Shown here piece after piece: positions 35,296-45,949 of a stretch of DNA of 64,000 nt; position 1 is the first letter of the stretch, and the number at the start of each line of letters is the position of its first letter. This stretch comes from Trichuris trichiura (taxonomy: Eukaryota; Nematoda; Enoplea; Trichinellida; Trichuridae), in assembly GCA_037903355.1 (NCBI GenBank), contig JBAJFE010000023.1:868001-932000 (forward strand), given 5' to 3'. Position numbers and translations under genes: made by a program. Under the pieces are notes generated by a model. It worked only from the letters and a program-made list of their open reading frames with translations, ran no database searches and was not told where the DNA came from.

Positions 35296-35715
35296 TCAAT
35301 CACGACTGCCAATTAGCAAAAATTGCACAACTTTAAGTTGCAAAGTTCGTTTCACTTTTGAATATGCCGCCTGGCCATCCCGCCATTCTCGATAAGACAG
35401 CACGGTGCAAAAGAGCAGCAGTTCAAGCAGCAAAGTTACGCACAAGCAAGAAATGTACGCATTTCTCAGCATCCCAATTCCATTTGCGCTCATACCAATT
35501 ACGGTATCCATCAAGTCGACCAAACCCATATACAGCCACGCGCTAGAAAATCTGGTCGAAATTGGATCGACAAAAATGTCACTTGCAACATCGCTGTTCC
35601 ATTTATGTTCATCTTGCGAACAAGAGCTTTCAGTGCAAGGTGGAATGGCTTCATTCTGTCCAGCGTAAGCACAGGTCATCAACAGTAATGCCCGAAAGCA
35701 GACAACGATTTCCAT
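35296..35715 (-). CDS. Small putative secreted/type I membrane protein
   Basis: A 139-residue frame starting at M35715 begins like a signal peptide (MEIVVCFRALLLMTCAYAGQ, with likely cleavage after the Ala/Gly residues). It has a cysteine-containing polar part (PPCTESSCSQDE) and an amphipathic middle. One transmembrane segment at about residues 87-107 (ISCLCVTLLLELLLFCTVL) is followed by a basic cytosolic tail. The frame is open further upstream to 35832, but an acceptor-like GTGTAG ends at 35732, 16 bases before this ATG, which favours the internal start. No family is recognised. It may be an intronless gene or one exon of a longer one. Confidence 0.5.
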   Translation of the reverse strand: MEIVVCFRALLLMTCAYAGQNEAIPPCTESSCSQDEHKWNSDVASDIFVDPISTRFSSAWLYMGLVDLMDTVIGMSANGIGMLRNAYISCLCVTLLLELLLFCTVLSYREWRDGQAAYSKVKRTLQLKVVQFLLIGSRD

Positions 35716-36367
35716 AGCACAGCAACAATTTCTACACTTAAACAATGAGTCAATAGTGAAACAGCTCGTAAAAACAAACACAAATAAGGAAATGCTTTCA
35801 AATGTATTCCTGGAACAACCCGCGATGAACATACGTCCGCATTATGTCATGCCTAAACGCGCATTCCGCGTAAAATGCCCCTCAACCAATGCAGTCTTGT
35901 TAATACCAATGCTATATCCATCCTGGTACAATTACATAACAAAAGCTTCGTACAATCACAGCTATTCGCTTATATTTTAAGGCAGCCGCTGAAAAAGTTA
36001 ATTTACAATGCTTCCTTTGAGTAAACTGATTTCCAAGCTACTACAAAAAAATATATATCATCATTTAATCTATGATTTGCATAGTCTGGTCGGTTTGTAA
36101 AAATACCAATCTATTAATTTAGCGAAACGATTTGAGCTTAAACCAAGAGTCACCAACAATTGTTTATTAGCTCAACTTATTATTATCAGTACTGCCATGT
36201 TTAGCGCGCAATCAACGCAATAGACGCTTAAACAAAATTGTTTCATCCTAAGCAGCATTTCTACCGAAGCGTCAAACAACAGCCATCTTAAAATACCTGC
36301 GCATCAAATTGCGCACTACCTGCAAATCATTTAGGTTTCACAGTATTGGTGAATATTATGTCCGCAT
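35716..36367. other. No gene recognised
   Basis: Upstream side of the 35.3-kb membrane-protein frame. AT-rich; no supported ORF. Confidence 0.35.
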
Positions 36368-36922
36368 TCAGTGTAAGCAAAAGCACCGGCGGCGACAGGT
36401 AGCGTCGTCGTGGCTGCGTGATGATATTAAGATATGTGGACGCATTTTGTCCAACGGCGGGATGGACACTTGACGGCGCAGCGTCATGGAAGATATGCAG
36501 CAACGAGCTGAAAGGCGATGGATGTTGGCAACGCTTACGAAGCGGCGGCTCAACCCTACAACCGTGCAGCATCCATCAGAACAAAGATATTTTTTTATTC
36601 CAATGGCACTCTGCTGCTTGCAGTGTGCCTTTACCGCAATACCACCAATGAATTGAGCAGAATCAAAAAGTGGAACAAGAAGAAGAAGAAGAACAAGAAT
36701 AGAAGCGAAGGGCAGCAAACTTCTCCATCCTCCTCGACCTACGAAGAATATTGCAGCAAGCACGAAAGACAACTCAACAGTCTCCATAGCCTTATAAGGA
36801 ATTGTCTTCACGGTTTGAAGGATTATGATATGGCAACAGCCTCTGCATGGATGAATATACAAACTTTGGCGCTGCGCCACGAATGATATGAGAATGGTGA
36901 AGAAAAGCTCAGCGATCACCAT
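36368..36922. repeat. Dispersed repeat family member 1 (GGTGGxATTGCGGTA type)
   Basis: The minus strand carries a hydrophobic frame ending FIGGIAV at a donor-like ATTGCG|GTAAAG. The same end recurs near 44,290-44,310 and 46,310-46,340 in the same orientation, with other shared pieces (AATTCCTTATA or AATTCCATATA; CATATCATTC). A plus-strand frame (36,518-36,886) overlaps and is unrecognised. This may be exons of a diverged multi-TM receptor family or an old repeat. Confidence 0.45.
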
Positions 36923-39700
36923 ATACTACGGAAGATAAGCAATACCTCGCTTCAGCCGGCAGATTCAAACATCCAACGCCGCAAGTGACTTTACTAAATG
37001 TCAATAAGGGTGAAGAAAAGAAGGAGGATAACAGAAAGGAAAGGAACGCACCTAAACATGCCCACGCATACTGAAGCGTCCGCTAACTTGGACAGCGAAT
37101 TTGCACAACTGCGAAAAGGAATTGAATATTTTTCAAATATCTTTTGCCATGACCTATATTCAACGTTCACTTCGTTTCTCTGTTCAACAAAGCGCCGACA
37201 TGTAGTCGCTGAACTATTGTGAATTCTGTGCTCGCTCTGTGTTGACATCTCCTACGCTTTGCAAAACTATTAAACCAAAGGCGTCAATTCCTATGATAGA
37301 ATAAATCCGCGCAAAACTTGAAAAAAGTACCTGACGCAGCTATATTAACAAAACAGCGTACAGTCACTATTTGACGCGAGCAACGTTTTGACGCAACGCT
37401 TGGAAAATTTATCCCGCCCTCGGAATTGGCTATAGGACTGCAACAAGACTTAACGAATTCGACCCAGGCGGCGCCTACTAAATTATTTAGTTAACAAAGC
37501 TGATCCACCGCTGAAAAAACACAATGCTTCGAGGATCGGCATGCATAACAATATACTGGAAGAATAACGACAAGAAACTTCGACACTAACGCGAACGATA
37601 CGAGCTCGGGTGCCCATCATTTATAAAGCCGATCACTGCTGGACAAACAGGTCGCCCATTTGTCAAAGCGATGCCTGCAATGTCGGCCGCATCCTAAGCT
37701 CAGGTCACATCCCAATTCGGGTAATGCTTCCTTACATGGTACAATGACCAAGCGTCGTTGTAAAACTGTATAAAAACACAACGATTTGAACAAAAAGGCG
37801 CAAACTATCTTCTTACCGCCAAACTGTTCGAGTATCGAAAAGACGACGCTTTGGAGCGTTGCGTAATCATTAAATTAATAATTACTCAATCCTTATTCGT
37901 TTTAGGCAAACATTGTTGTCATACGCAACCTTACGCTACCAGTGGTCTTACGCGGCGCCTTAACCTACATCGTATAATCATTGTTTACCATTAATATTGA
38001 ATCAACAAATGGCGGGATTTACGAAATGACCGTCATCCGTCAAACAACCTGCAAAATTTTAAAATGTGGACTTGTATAGGCAGCTCCTAATAAGGAATCG
38101 CGCTGAATCTTTGTAGATGCACAAATTGCACTCGGGTTTGTCAAATGACAGAAGAGTGCTGCCTTTTGGTAAACTAGCGAGTAAAGGTCTCTGTCACTAT
38201 AAAAAATTGTTACCTGCAGATCAGCTAAGCGGTGTACGGTAGCGCGGGAACTACTCTCTGGTTTTCCCAGTTAGCCGAAGCGCAAGCAGAAACGAACTAT
38301 CGTCTATGATCACGGCAAAGGCACAATGCCGAAGTCGTACGTCGGCTGGCGTCGTCGTACGGACGAACATAGAGCCATTATACAAAAATATTGATCTCGG
38401 TCGCAGTGTCAGCGGATTGCGCGGGGAGCGCTTATTTTCCCGTCGCAATGATATTTAAAAACTTTAAAAGTGGAACAAGGAAAACAGGAAGCAAAAAAGA
38501 GGTGAACAGAAAAAAGACAAATTTTCCCAACGATTCAAGTAGTCACACTCCCATCGTTCTCCGTTCCGATCAGCGCAAACCATCGGAACTTTTCAACTTT
38601 GGCGCATCCTTGGCCCCCATTACTCGTCATGCCGAATGGCTATCCGGTCCGGCCAATTCGTAAAGGTGTTTTTGCCTCTCCAATGACACGACCTGCAGAT
38701 TACATGCGCGTTTAAGGTTAAACTTTCTTTTTTCTAAATCGACTTCGGCAAATGGTTCTAAACTTTGTCTGTTTTTGCTGCGCGAATAGGCCATTAACCT
38801 TTCCCGCGTAGACCAATAAAGAAAAAGCGTTCAACTTGCTCGTTTTGTACAGAAAAGTGTTAAGTCGACACAACCTTACCTGAGAATCCATCTAAACCCG
38901 CATGGATACCGTACAGAGGTTGATATTGCTCTTAATAGACCGACTGAGGCGTTGAAACTGACATTTTCCTGCTTTTTTTCTTCCCTTTTTCCGTACGCGT
39001 CATCCACGATTGACTCCAGCATTACTGAGTGGCAAAACATATTCTTTCCGCATTGAGCCTAAAATGTTCAAACGATTTTGAAAGTTTAACCGATTTAATA
39101 AAGCTTTGTAGGAACTATGTCGGCATTAGGACACTATTTGAACATGGTAAACACATCTCTGCGCGGCAAAGCTAGTGCAAACGCCCAAGAATACCTTACC
39201 GCGTATGAACAACTATAGGCGAACTTAAATGCGACCGTTTTGACCGCTGTAGGAATGTTCTCACCTCAGTGTTGTATAAGGGTTCCCCTAGAAGCTGAAT
39301 TCTCTGCTTAAACACCAGTCGGTTCTCAGTTTAAGCCTATTCACCGTATGCTCATCGGGATCAATAAGAACTCTAATTTTCCTTCTCATTCACGTCTCTT
39401 CCTAACTGTGCATTGCGATTGAAATTTTGAAAAGACCGATTCAGCGGATCCAGCAATGAGAAAACAAAGGACATCTGTTCGCTGACCTAAGCGTAAAGCA
39501 CATTGAATCCGAAAATATGAGAACTGCAGGCTGCTGTTGTTTAATCGAAATGACTTAGATGCCAATATACACTTGTGCTGAATTAAAAGATAACCGCTTA
39601 ATATTGAAGATACGTAATAGAACATATACGTGTCAAAGCGGGTCTTACACAAGGTCAACTAACCTTCCTGCTGAAATGCAGAAATCAAGAAATCAGACCA
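36923..39700. other. No gene recognised
   Basis: About 2.8 kb with only background-like short frames. The plus-strand frame 38,391-38,663 (basic, then RHAEWLSGPANS) ends at a donor-like ATTC|GTAAAG and might be an isolated exon. No partner exon was found. Confidence 0.3.
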
Positions 39701-40187
39701 AATTGCTTCCGGTTAAAATGGGGACAGTGGATGGATAGTCAATCTAAAAGAATCCTATTTTCGACTGGAATGTCTCTACTACGAAATGTTATACGGAGGC
39801 ACAGATACACACTAACGAAACTGCGAGAAAATTATAGTAGCACATTAGCGTTCCTCAGAAGCAGGCTACACAGAACACTTTACGAGAACCTGGTGAAACA
39901 CGTGGACCTTGCCACACGAACAGTTTGCTCATCACAAAAACAGGTACTAAAATCGAAATTTGATAGCATTCGAGACAATATTCCGACAACATCTTCAAAC
40001 CTTTAAAGAAATATTCCACCAAGAACTACTAGGTCAGAGCTAAATTCATCGATAATAAATCTCAGCTCATTCCCCCTAAGTAAAAATGAGAAGCATATAT
40101 TAGAAAAAAGACTAAATTTCTCATATTTAAATGTCTTTATTACGGATGCAGTGTCCCATTGATGTGCACAGTAAACGAAAAAATTTT

Positions 40188-40235
40188 CTCCGGAGCTTTC
40201 AGGTCTGTCGCGACCCGTCTTCAGCGGTCAGATTA
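40188..40235 (-). ncRNA. Hammerhead ribozyme-like motif (left arm of palindrome)
   Basis: Minus strand: ACCG, CTGAAGA, C, GGGTC..GACCC-type stem II with a GCGACA loop, GAAA, GCTC, CGG. The flanking CCG/CGG could form stem I. AGCT would give only a two-base-pair, loopless stem III in a monomer, but is self-complementary and would pair between two molecules, as described for PLE hammerheads. Confidence 0.75.
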
Positions 40236-40265
40236 TGTGTACACATAATTGTATTACACATAATC

Positions 40266-40312
40266 TGACCGCTGAAGACGGGTCGCGACAGACCCGAAAG
40301 CTCCGGAGAAAA
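40266..40312 (+). ncRNA. Hammerhead ribozyme-like motif (right arm of palindrome)
   Basis: Plus-strand mirror of the previous motif with identical core: CTGAAGA, C, GGGTC stem, GAAA, GCTC, CGG. The conserved core bases (CTGANGA and GAAA) are all present, making this and its partner the best preserved in the window together with the 44.07-kb copy. Confidence 0.78.
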
Positions 40313-40784
40313 TTTTTTCGTTTATTGTGCACATCAATGGGACACTGCATCCGTAATAAAGACATTTAAATATGAAAACATATAGTCCCGTACAAAAAAC
40401 ATCACATCTTCAAGACTAAACTTCGTCCCAACTCCAAAACAACCACCACTTCTCGACATGATTGCCTCAGTTGAAGACAGCCTATCTTCGGCGGACACAC
40501 AAAAAGCCACACAGACCAAAAGTAATTTATCGACATTGATCCTAGGCCACCACTTCACTGCCACATCGAACCTAAGGCGATATGAGATAAACAGCTTATA
40601 TCAACTTAGAAAGCAACCCCACAAAATTATAACCAAAGCAGATAAAAGGAATAGAAATGTTTTACTTGACAGAAGCACCTACATCGAAAAGATGACAGCT
40701 ATCTTGAACACTAGCAATTATATGCCCCTACCAACCGACCCTACAGAGGTTTCCCGGAAAAATCTCCGATCTCTTCTCATCACA

Positions 40785-42713
40785 TACAGGCGGTTCTCGT
40801 ATAACGCGAGCGTTTGGTCACTTAAAAATCTGAAAAATCTCGGGTTATATGAAATCGCGTTATAGGGGACATGTAAAGTATAGGAAAATCACGATTTGGT
40901 TCAAAGCGTCAGAAGGATTGTTTAGTTCTTAACAACAACGGAGAGATATCTTAAATAAGCTGGGTTGAAACAGGATTATGATGTACCTGAGCTACTTATT
41001 CTACCGTTAGGCACGCTGACGTATGGATCCTCTACACGGGGTCTGAATAACATCATCTTTTACGGCGATCATACGTTAACGGCAGAGCTTTTATGATAGA
41101 ACTCTTTACAGCGGACAGAGCTCAAACTGGCTTCCACGAGCGGCGTGCTTCCATCTTTAGCTTGTGGAAAGAGTCCCTTTCAGTACTAAATAAACGACCT
41201 CATACCCAGGAAAGAATAGAGTTCCGTTGGACTCACTTTTCTAATCTCACTATCCTTTGTTACGGGCAAACTGAGGTCCTATTAGATGTAGAAGGTAGCG
41301 CTTCCTCATCGTCACAATGTTTCTTCATTGCAGTAAAGTAGAATTCGAGCTTCTTTTGTTTCGCACGTGTACTTCTTTCGTACAGCAGCTGCTTATATGG
41401 GTCCAAGCAAGCTCGGATACCTCTTGTGGTTTTCCCGCTGCGTTCTGCATTACAATCATTGTTTCCGAGCCATTGTAAATGCTGTTCAATAGTTTCCGGT
41501 GTATCTGACAGCTCAGCAGTGGTCATTTGTCGCGGAGGGGGCGGAGGAACTTCCTGATTTTGATCATCTTCTTCTCTTCCTTCTGCTTCCCCTGCTACAG
41601 AAAGTTCCTGCAGCTCCTCGGTGGTCAGCTTTTCTTTGACCAAGTTTTGTACTTCAATTGGAAATGTTTGCGCGGCATCGACGTCCGCGCTTCCTGCTTC
41701 ACCACAGAGACGAACATTGTGAAAACTGTATCTATTCCTGAAACGGCAGAACCAACCACTAATACCAGTAAATGGAGGAATTTCAGTAGGATTTGTAGAC
41801 TGTTTCTTAAGGTTTTCGTAAATGGTAACTGCTTTTTGTCTGATGGTGAAAAACGTTGTTCCTATTCTTTTCATCGTTTTAGTTTCGATCCAAATGCAGA
41901 GTAGTTTTTCCATTTCTTCCAGTATCTTAGGCCTTGTTCTTATTGACATCGCAATACTTGAACTGGTATCGCTTAGGCAAGTCTGTTTAATTTTTTCTGC
42001 ATTGCTTCTAATGGTCCGCAAAGTTGATTCCTTTATGCCGGTAGCTTTGACGATATCACATGTCGTCTAATTCCTTTCATACCGTTTCAGTATCTCAAGC
42101 CTCATTCCAACAGTCAGCGCCTTTCTTTTTCGACCACTACTAGCTGACTTCGAATCAGGAATTTTAGACATTTTCAGATACTTAAAGGCTATCCTCAGAT
42201 CGCGGAATCAGACAAAATACTTACGAATTGAGCTCGCAATCAGACGGTGTGAATGCTTTCCGAATTCTGTGCTAGCGTAGTACGACTCACTGGAAAAGCT
42301 CTACGATGCCTGCGCTTCGGGAGAATTGAAAATGGAAACGTCGTCTGTACTCATGTTCCTGCCGGCGCGAATTATTCCACCGAACATGAATACCGATCAG
42401 TAGCCTCTTTGAGTATGCCTATCGCAGGGTGCACAGCTGGGTCGGACACTACTTCTGATAAGAAATCTAAACGTTTTTGTCATATTTCGCTTGTTCGTGA
42501 CCGAAGAACGCGCATAAGGTAACAGCGCGGCCTTTGTTTGTTCTCGGTGGATGAAAACACGGGGAGACTTTGCCATTCGCCCTCGCTTTCCAGCCGGCAA
42601 AATCGCGTAAGGGCAAAAACAGAATCGCGTTACGTGAGAAAGTGCTACGATTTCAAAATCGCGTATGGGCGAAAACGCGTTATATGAGCACGCGTTATAC
42701 GAGAACTACCTGT
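40785..42713 (-). mobile_element. Tigger/pogo-type DNA transposon, internally deleted, nested in PLE 3
   Basis: Element 40787-42712 (1,926 bp). The left end CAGGCGGTTCTCGTATAACG and the complement of the right end CAGGTAGTTCTCGTATAACG differ at two positions. A TA precedes the left end; the right side reads CCTG-T, consistent with a TA target duplication that lost its A, judged against the empty site in PLE 1 (CATTACATATGCAAC). Subterminal copies of CGCGTTATA-type motifs lie inside both ends. The transposase-derived ORF is on the minus strand. Confidence 0.88.
41260..42171 (-). pseudogene. Tigger-type transposase remnant: CENP-B HTH domains, DDE core deleted
   Basis: From M42171 the frame begins with a CENP-B/pogo first helix-turn-helix (KRKALTVGMRLEILKRYE, then TTCDIVKATGIKESTLR), broken only by one TAG at 42067-42069. 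A second Tc5/CENP-B HTH follows (KLLCIWIETKTMKRI, ending around SGWFCRFRNRYSF), then GEAGSADVDAAQ. The frame then jumps from LVKEK to LTTEEL, a C-terminal region. It closes with a tail of the KQLT..FF type (RAKQKKLEFYFTAM). The whole DDE catalytic core between is absent, about 200 residues short of a Tigger transposase. The remaining frame is otherwise open, as if a DNA-binding-only protein had been retained. Confidence 0.8.
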
Positions 42714-44010
42714 TGGCCACAGAGTCCAAAGAACCTGCTATCACCAAAATGACAACATATCTTAAGTTTGCATCGAACTTCAGACCCCCGAGCTCTATAG
42801 TCTCCCAAAAGTACACAAACCAGATATCCCGCTGAGACCGATAGTCTCCACAATTAACAGCATCACCACTGAACTCAGTAGATACTTAAGTAAGATCATC
42901 AAACCTCTAACAGGCAAGGAACCATCCTTTGTCAAAAACAGCAAAACGCTCGTCAACGAAATAAGAAACTATTGTTTGGAACCCGACGAGATTTTAGTCA
43001 GCTATGATGTAAAAGACTTATTTCCCAGCATCCCAATATCAGACACCCTAGAGACCTTACACAATCTCCTCCACACGGACACAAGTCTACCCAGCAGAAC
43101 TAAATTAAATCCCTTTCACATTGTCAAGCTGTTTTCGTTTTGCATGCAAGAAGGCAATCACTTGACTTTTGATAACAAGTTCTATAAACAATCTAACGGA
43201 GTACCTATGGGAAGCCCCCTATCCCCTGTATTAGCGGAAATCTTTATGAAAAACTTTGAAAGACAAATGTTCAGAACTATAGACAGACACATAGCTCCAC
43301 GCCTTTTTAAAAGATACGTAGACGACATCTTTGTCATTATAAAAGCTGGAAAAGAAGAACAATTTTTACAATTCCTCAACAACGTCCTTCCTAACCAAAT
43401 AGTCTTCACAATGAAAAAAGAAGATAACAAAACTTTGCCCTTTCTAGACGCCTTAATTATTCGCTCAAGCGAAGGCCTTAAAACCAGAAGGTATAGAAAA
43501 CCAAAGCACACAGATCAGTACCTCAATTTTTCATCACATCACCCACGATCAGTAATGCGTGGTATCCTCTGCGGAATGATAGACAGAGCATTCAATTTAT
43601 GCAGTCCCGAATATCTCCAGCCAGAAATTAACTACATTGGAAAAATCTTCTACAAAAACGGCTATCCTAAATCCTTCATCAACCAAATATTCAACCACAA
43701 GCTTCGCACACGCGAGTTTCCAAAGCAAAACACTCCGCACGACACTTGTCTGGTTATTCCTTATGTGGCAGATTTAGGCGAGAAAAGTATTCAGTTAAAA
43801 AGAAGATTAGGTTTCACGGTCATTTTCAAGAGTTCGCCCAACCTCAGAGCAATTCTTCGCACAGACAAAACGAAAATCCCAGCAAACAAAAAGACAGGAT
43901 TAGTATTAGTATACGCAGTCGAATGCTCTTGCTCAGGAATTTACATTGGTGAAACGGGGAACACCCGAGAACATAGATTCAATGAACACTTAAAAAGGCT
44001 CACAAGTTGG

Positions 44011-44168
44011 CAGTCATTGTCTTCAGCGGTTGTGAATTATGGATAATTTGTATCCATAATTCACAACCGCTGAAGACGGGTCTCGGTCGACCCGAAAGCT
44101 CCGGAGTTAACACGAATTAAACGGGAATTATTCCGTAATAAAGCTTTTGCACTACGAAAATGCGATCA
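44011..44168 (+). mobile_element. Truncated ribozyme-bearing element at the end of PLE 3
   Basis: Contains a short left inverted piece (44019-44045, GTCTTCAGCGGTTGTGAATT..) and a right arm starting at 44051 that mirrors it and continues through a full hammerhead core. Then come the family's ACGGGAATTATTCCGTAATA and ACTACGAAAA 3' signature. The tail is shorter than in the other copies, and I could not find a clear target duplication. It may be the real, rearranged 3' end of PLE 3 rather than a separate insertion. Confidence 0.65.
44062..44109 (+). ncRNA. Hammerhead ribozyme-like motif
   Basis: ACAACCG, CTGAAGA (44070-44076), C, GGGTC..GACCC stem, GAAA, GCTC, CGGAGTT. The outer AACCG/CGG-AG-TT and AATTC/GAATT segments could extend stem I. 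The conserved core is complete. Confidence 0.75.
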
Positions 44169-45799
44169 GATTGTGCTCAGTTACAAGAATGCCACTTGAC
44201 GGGACAACATCCTAAAAGATATTTGGCCATAAGCTGAACAGTAACGTAAGCCAATGCACACTGAATATACCTTGGCGCTATGCCGCCATACCGCAATGCC
44301 ACCAATGAATTTAGAATATTCACGAAGGAAAAGATAAAAAGGCCCCTCCGAATGGACGTAGATGCTTTGTCCTTGAGCAAATTCAGCTTTGAAAGAAAAA
44401 TCAAAGCAACAATGAAGAAGTGCTTGAGATACCAAAGCTTACTTAAACAGCAATAGCCGTATATGGAATTGTCGTCGTGCCTTCATACATTACAATGTTG
44501 GGAAGAGGGATTGGTCGCACACACGCGGGCCAGTTGTGAAGCTGCTCAATGAATGATATGTGCCATTGATTGTCCCAACAAAAAGGCTCAGACAAATAAC
44601 AAATGGCCACATCGACTTCTGTACAACCTTTAAGAAGATAATCACATTAGCTGTGGCGACAGCGTGCTTTAAAAGCGCAAGTGACCCTTTGAAATGGTAA
44701 AGAGTAGATGACGAAGAAAGTAAATAAAACGAAACTTTTCTGAGGATACATTTGCTGCGCTTACGAAAAAAAATTATCTTGAAACGTTACTTGACAAAGC
44801 CGCACTGAACGACCAACCGACTCAAACTCAACCTACGCTTCTTCATTTACTTATTCAACGATGCGCCAAAGCTCACTTATTGTATAATTGTTAATTGGAA
44901 TAAAACATCGCGTGAATTTTTGAGCCTTTGCCGAGCTTTCAAAATATGCTAATGACAAAATGCCATGAAAACATTATGCACAAACGTGACGAAACATTAT
45001 TAGCTGGAAAGCACATGATAGTTGGATTCAACTTAAGCAATAATATTACAAAGAAAAGCAAAGATCTTTAAAAAGATCCCTTAGCTAAAAGGCTACAACG
45101 ACAAAGGATAGGCAGGTACTACGCTTTTCTAGAGAAAATATTACTGGTTCTATGGAAATTTGTCCTAAGTTGTTGTTGAAATGCTTAGAGTGGTTCGTGA
45201 CTTTTAGATTTAAAAAACCACATCATTTGGAACGCGGCGTATTTTATAAAATGACAAAGCGAAAACACTAGGCAAGTTCTTTCGGGAAAATCAGAGAGGC
45301 AATAGTGACAACGTTGTTTCTCGCTTCGTTAAATGAGAGCTTTTTCTCATATTTCCGACCATTGTTTCCTAAGTTCCAAAAGGTTTGTGAATGCCCTTTC
45401 GCCAGTTTATGAACCTAACGCGGAACGGTAAACAGAAACAAACCATTAACAGAATAATCGAATAACCGATTATAATTAAACAGCTTCAGGCTCATCTGTT
45501 TCATTTAACAATAAATAGGTATGGCAAATACTTATGCCCGTTAAAATAATACTAAACCACATGTACTTTTTGACTGATGGCTTCATTCAACCGCCCACGC
45601 TCACCCGAAGCAAATAGTTGCCTAATACTGCTGAAATTATCAAACCAGTGCGACCTCTAAAGGTTCAATCCGTAGTTTGCCTGCCTTATAAAAACAGCTC
45701 CAAAGTTGCTCAATAAATAAACGTTGCAGTTGATTACATAAAGAATTGGCGGTATACGCTCCAGTTTAAAGAAAGTGTACGGAAATCGAAAACTAAATT
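44169..45799. repeat. Dispersed repeat family member 2 and spacer
   Basis: About 44,190-44,600 shares pieces with 36.4-36.9 kb and 46.0-46.7 kb (GCAATGCCACCAATGA, GACAATTCCATATA, GATATGTGCCATTGAT). The rest is AT-rich with no supported gene. Confidence 0.4.
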
Positions 45800-45949
45800 A
45801 TGACCACCTACGCTACCCCGCGTCGGATATCCACTTGCGTCAAAATAACGACAAAAGGTTCTCGCTTTAAAAGCGCCTTTGCATCTCGTTTAATCGAACC
45901 TGCAAATCATTCATCCACTGCACATTTACGCTGTAAGCCAATCCACCGT

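Larger units (their letters stand above)
40108..40424. mobile_element. Palindromic element with two opposed hammerhead motifs, nested in PLE 3
   Basis: Inserted sequence 40121-40411 (about 291 bp). The arms 40122-40240 and 40256-40374 are near-perfect inverted repeats; I saw one mismatch. A 16-nt centre separates them, and a 37-nt tail (..TATAGTCCCGTAC..) is present only at the right. The flanks AAGACTAAATTTC (40108-40120) and AAGACTAAACTTC (40412-40424) are a 13-bp target duplication with one difference; PLE 1 has this site once (near 17,350). There is no ORF. The layout is that of composite PLEs 1 and 2 in miniature. Confidence 0.88.
39715..44010 (+). mobile_element. Penelope-like element 3, with two nested insertions
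   Basis: The 5' end matches the start of the plus copy in PLE 1 (GGGGACAGT.., then TAGTCAATCTAAAAGAATCC). Element sequence is carried in four parts: 39,715-40,120, 40,425-40,784, 42,713-43,990 and a short tail to 44,010, where it is cut in the nuclease domain by ribozyme-element sequence. The two gaps are later insertions, one with a matching target duplication and one at a TA dinucleotide. Unlike PLE 1 and PLE 2 it has no left inverted arm. Confidence 0.88.
39731..44010 (+). pseudogene. PLE polyprotein, interrupted
   Basis: N-terminal block from M39731 (SLLRNVIRRHRYTL) to a stop at 40004. More of the N-domain (DSLSSADTQKATQT, IGHHFTA-type ILGHHFTATS) lies after the first insertion. After the Tigger insertion come the RT palm and thumb (SYDVKDLFPSIP, GVPMGSPLSPVLAEI, YVDD) and the nuclease (CSCSGIYIGETGNTREHRF), where the frame meets the foreign junction after KRLTS. 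The stretch 42,976-44,009 has a continuous frame of over 340 codons and the catalytic YVDD intact, but the distal nuclease is lost. It serves as the best reference for the lesions in PLE 1. Confidence 0.9.
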
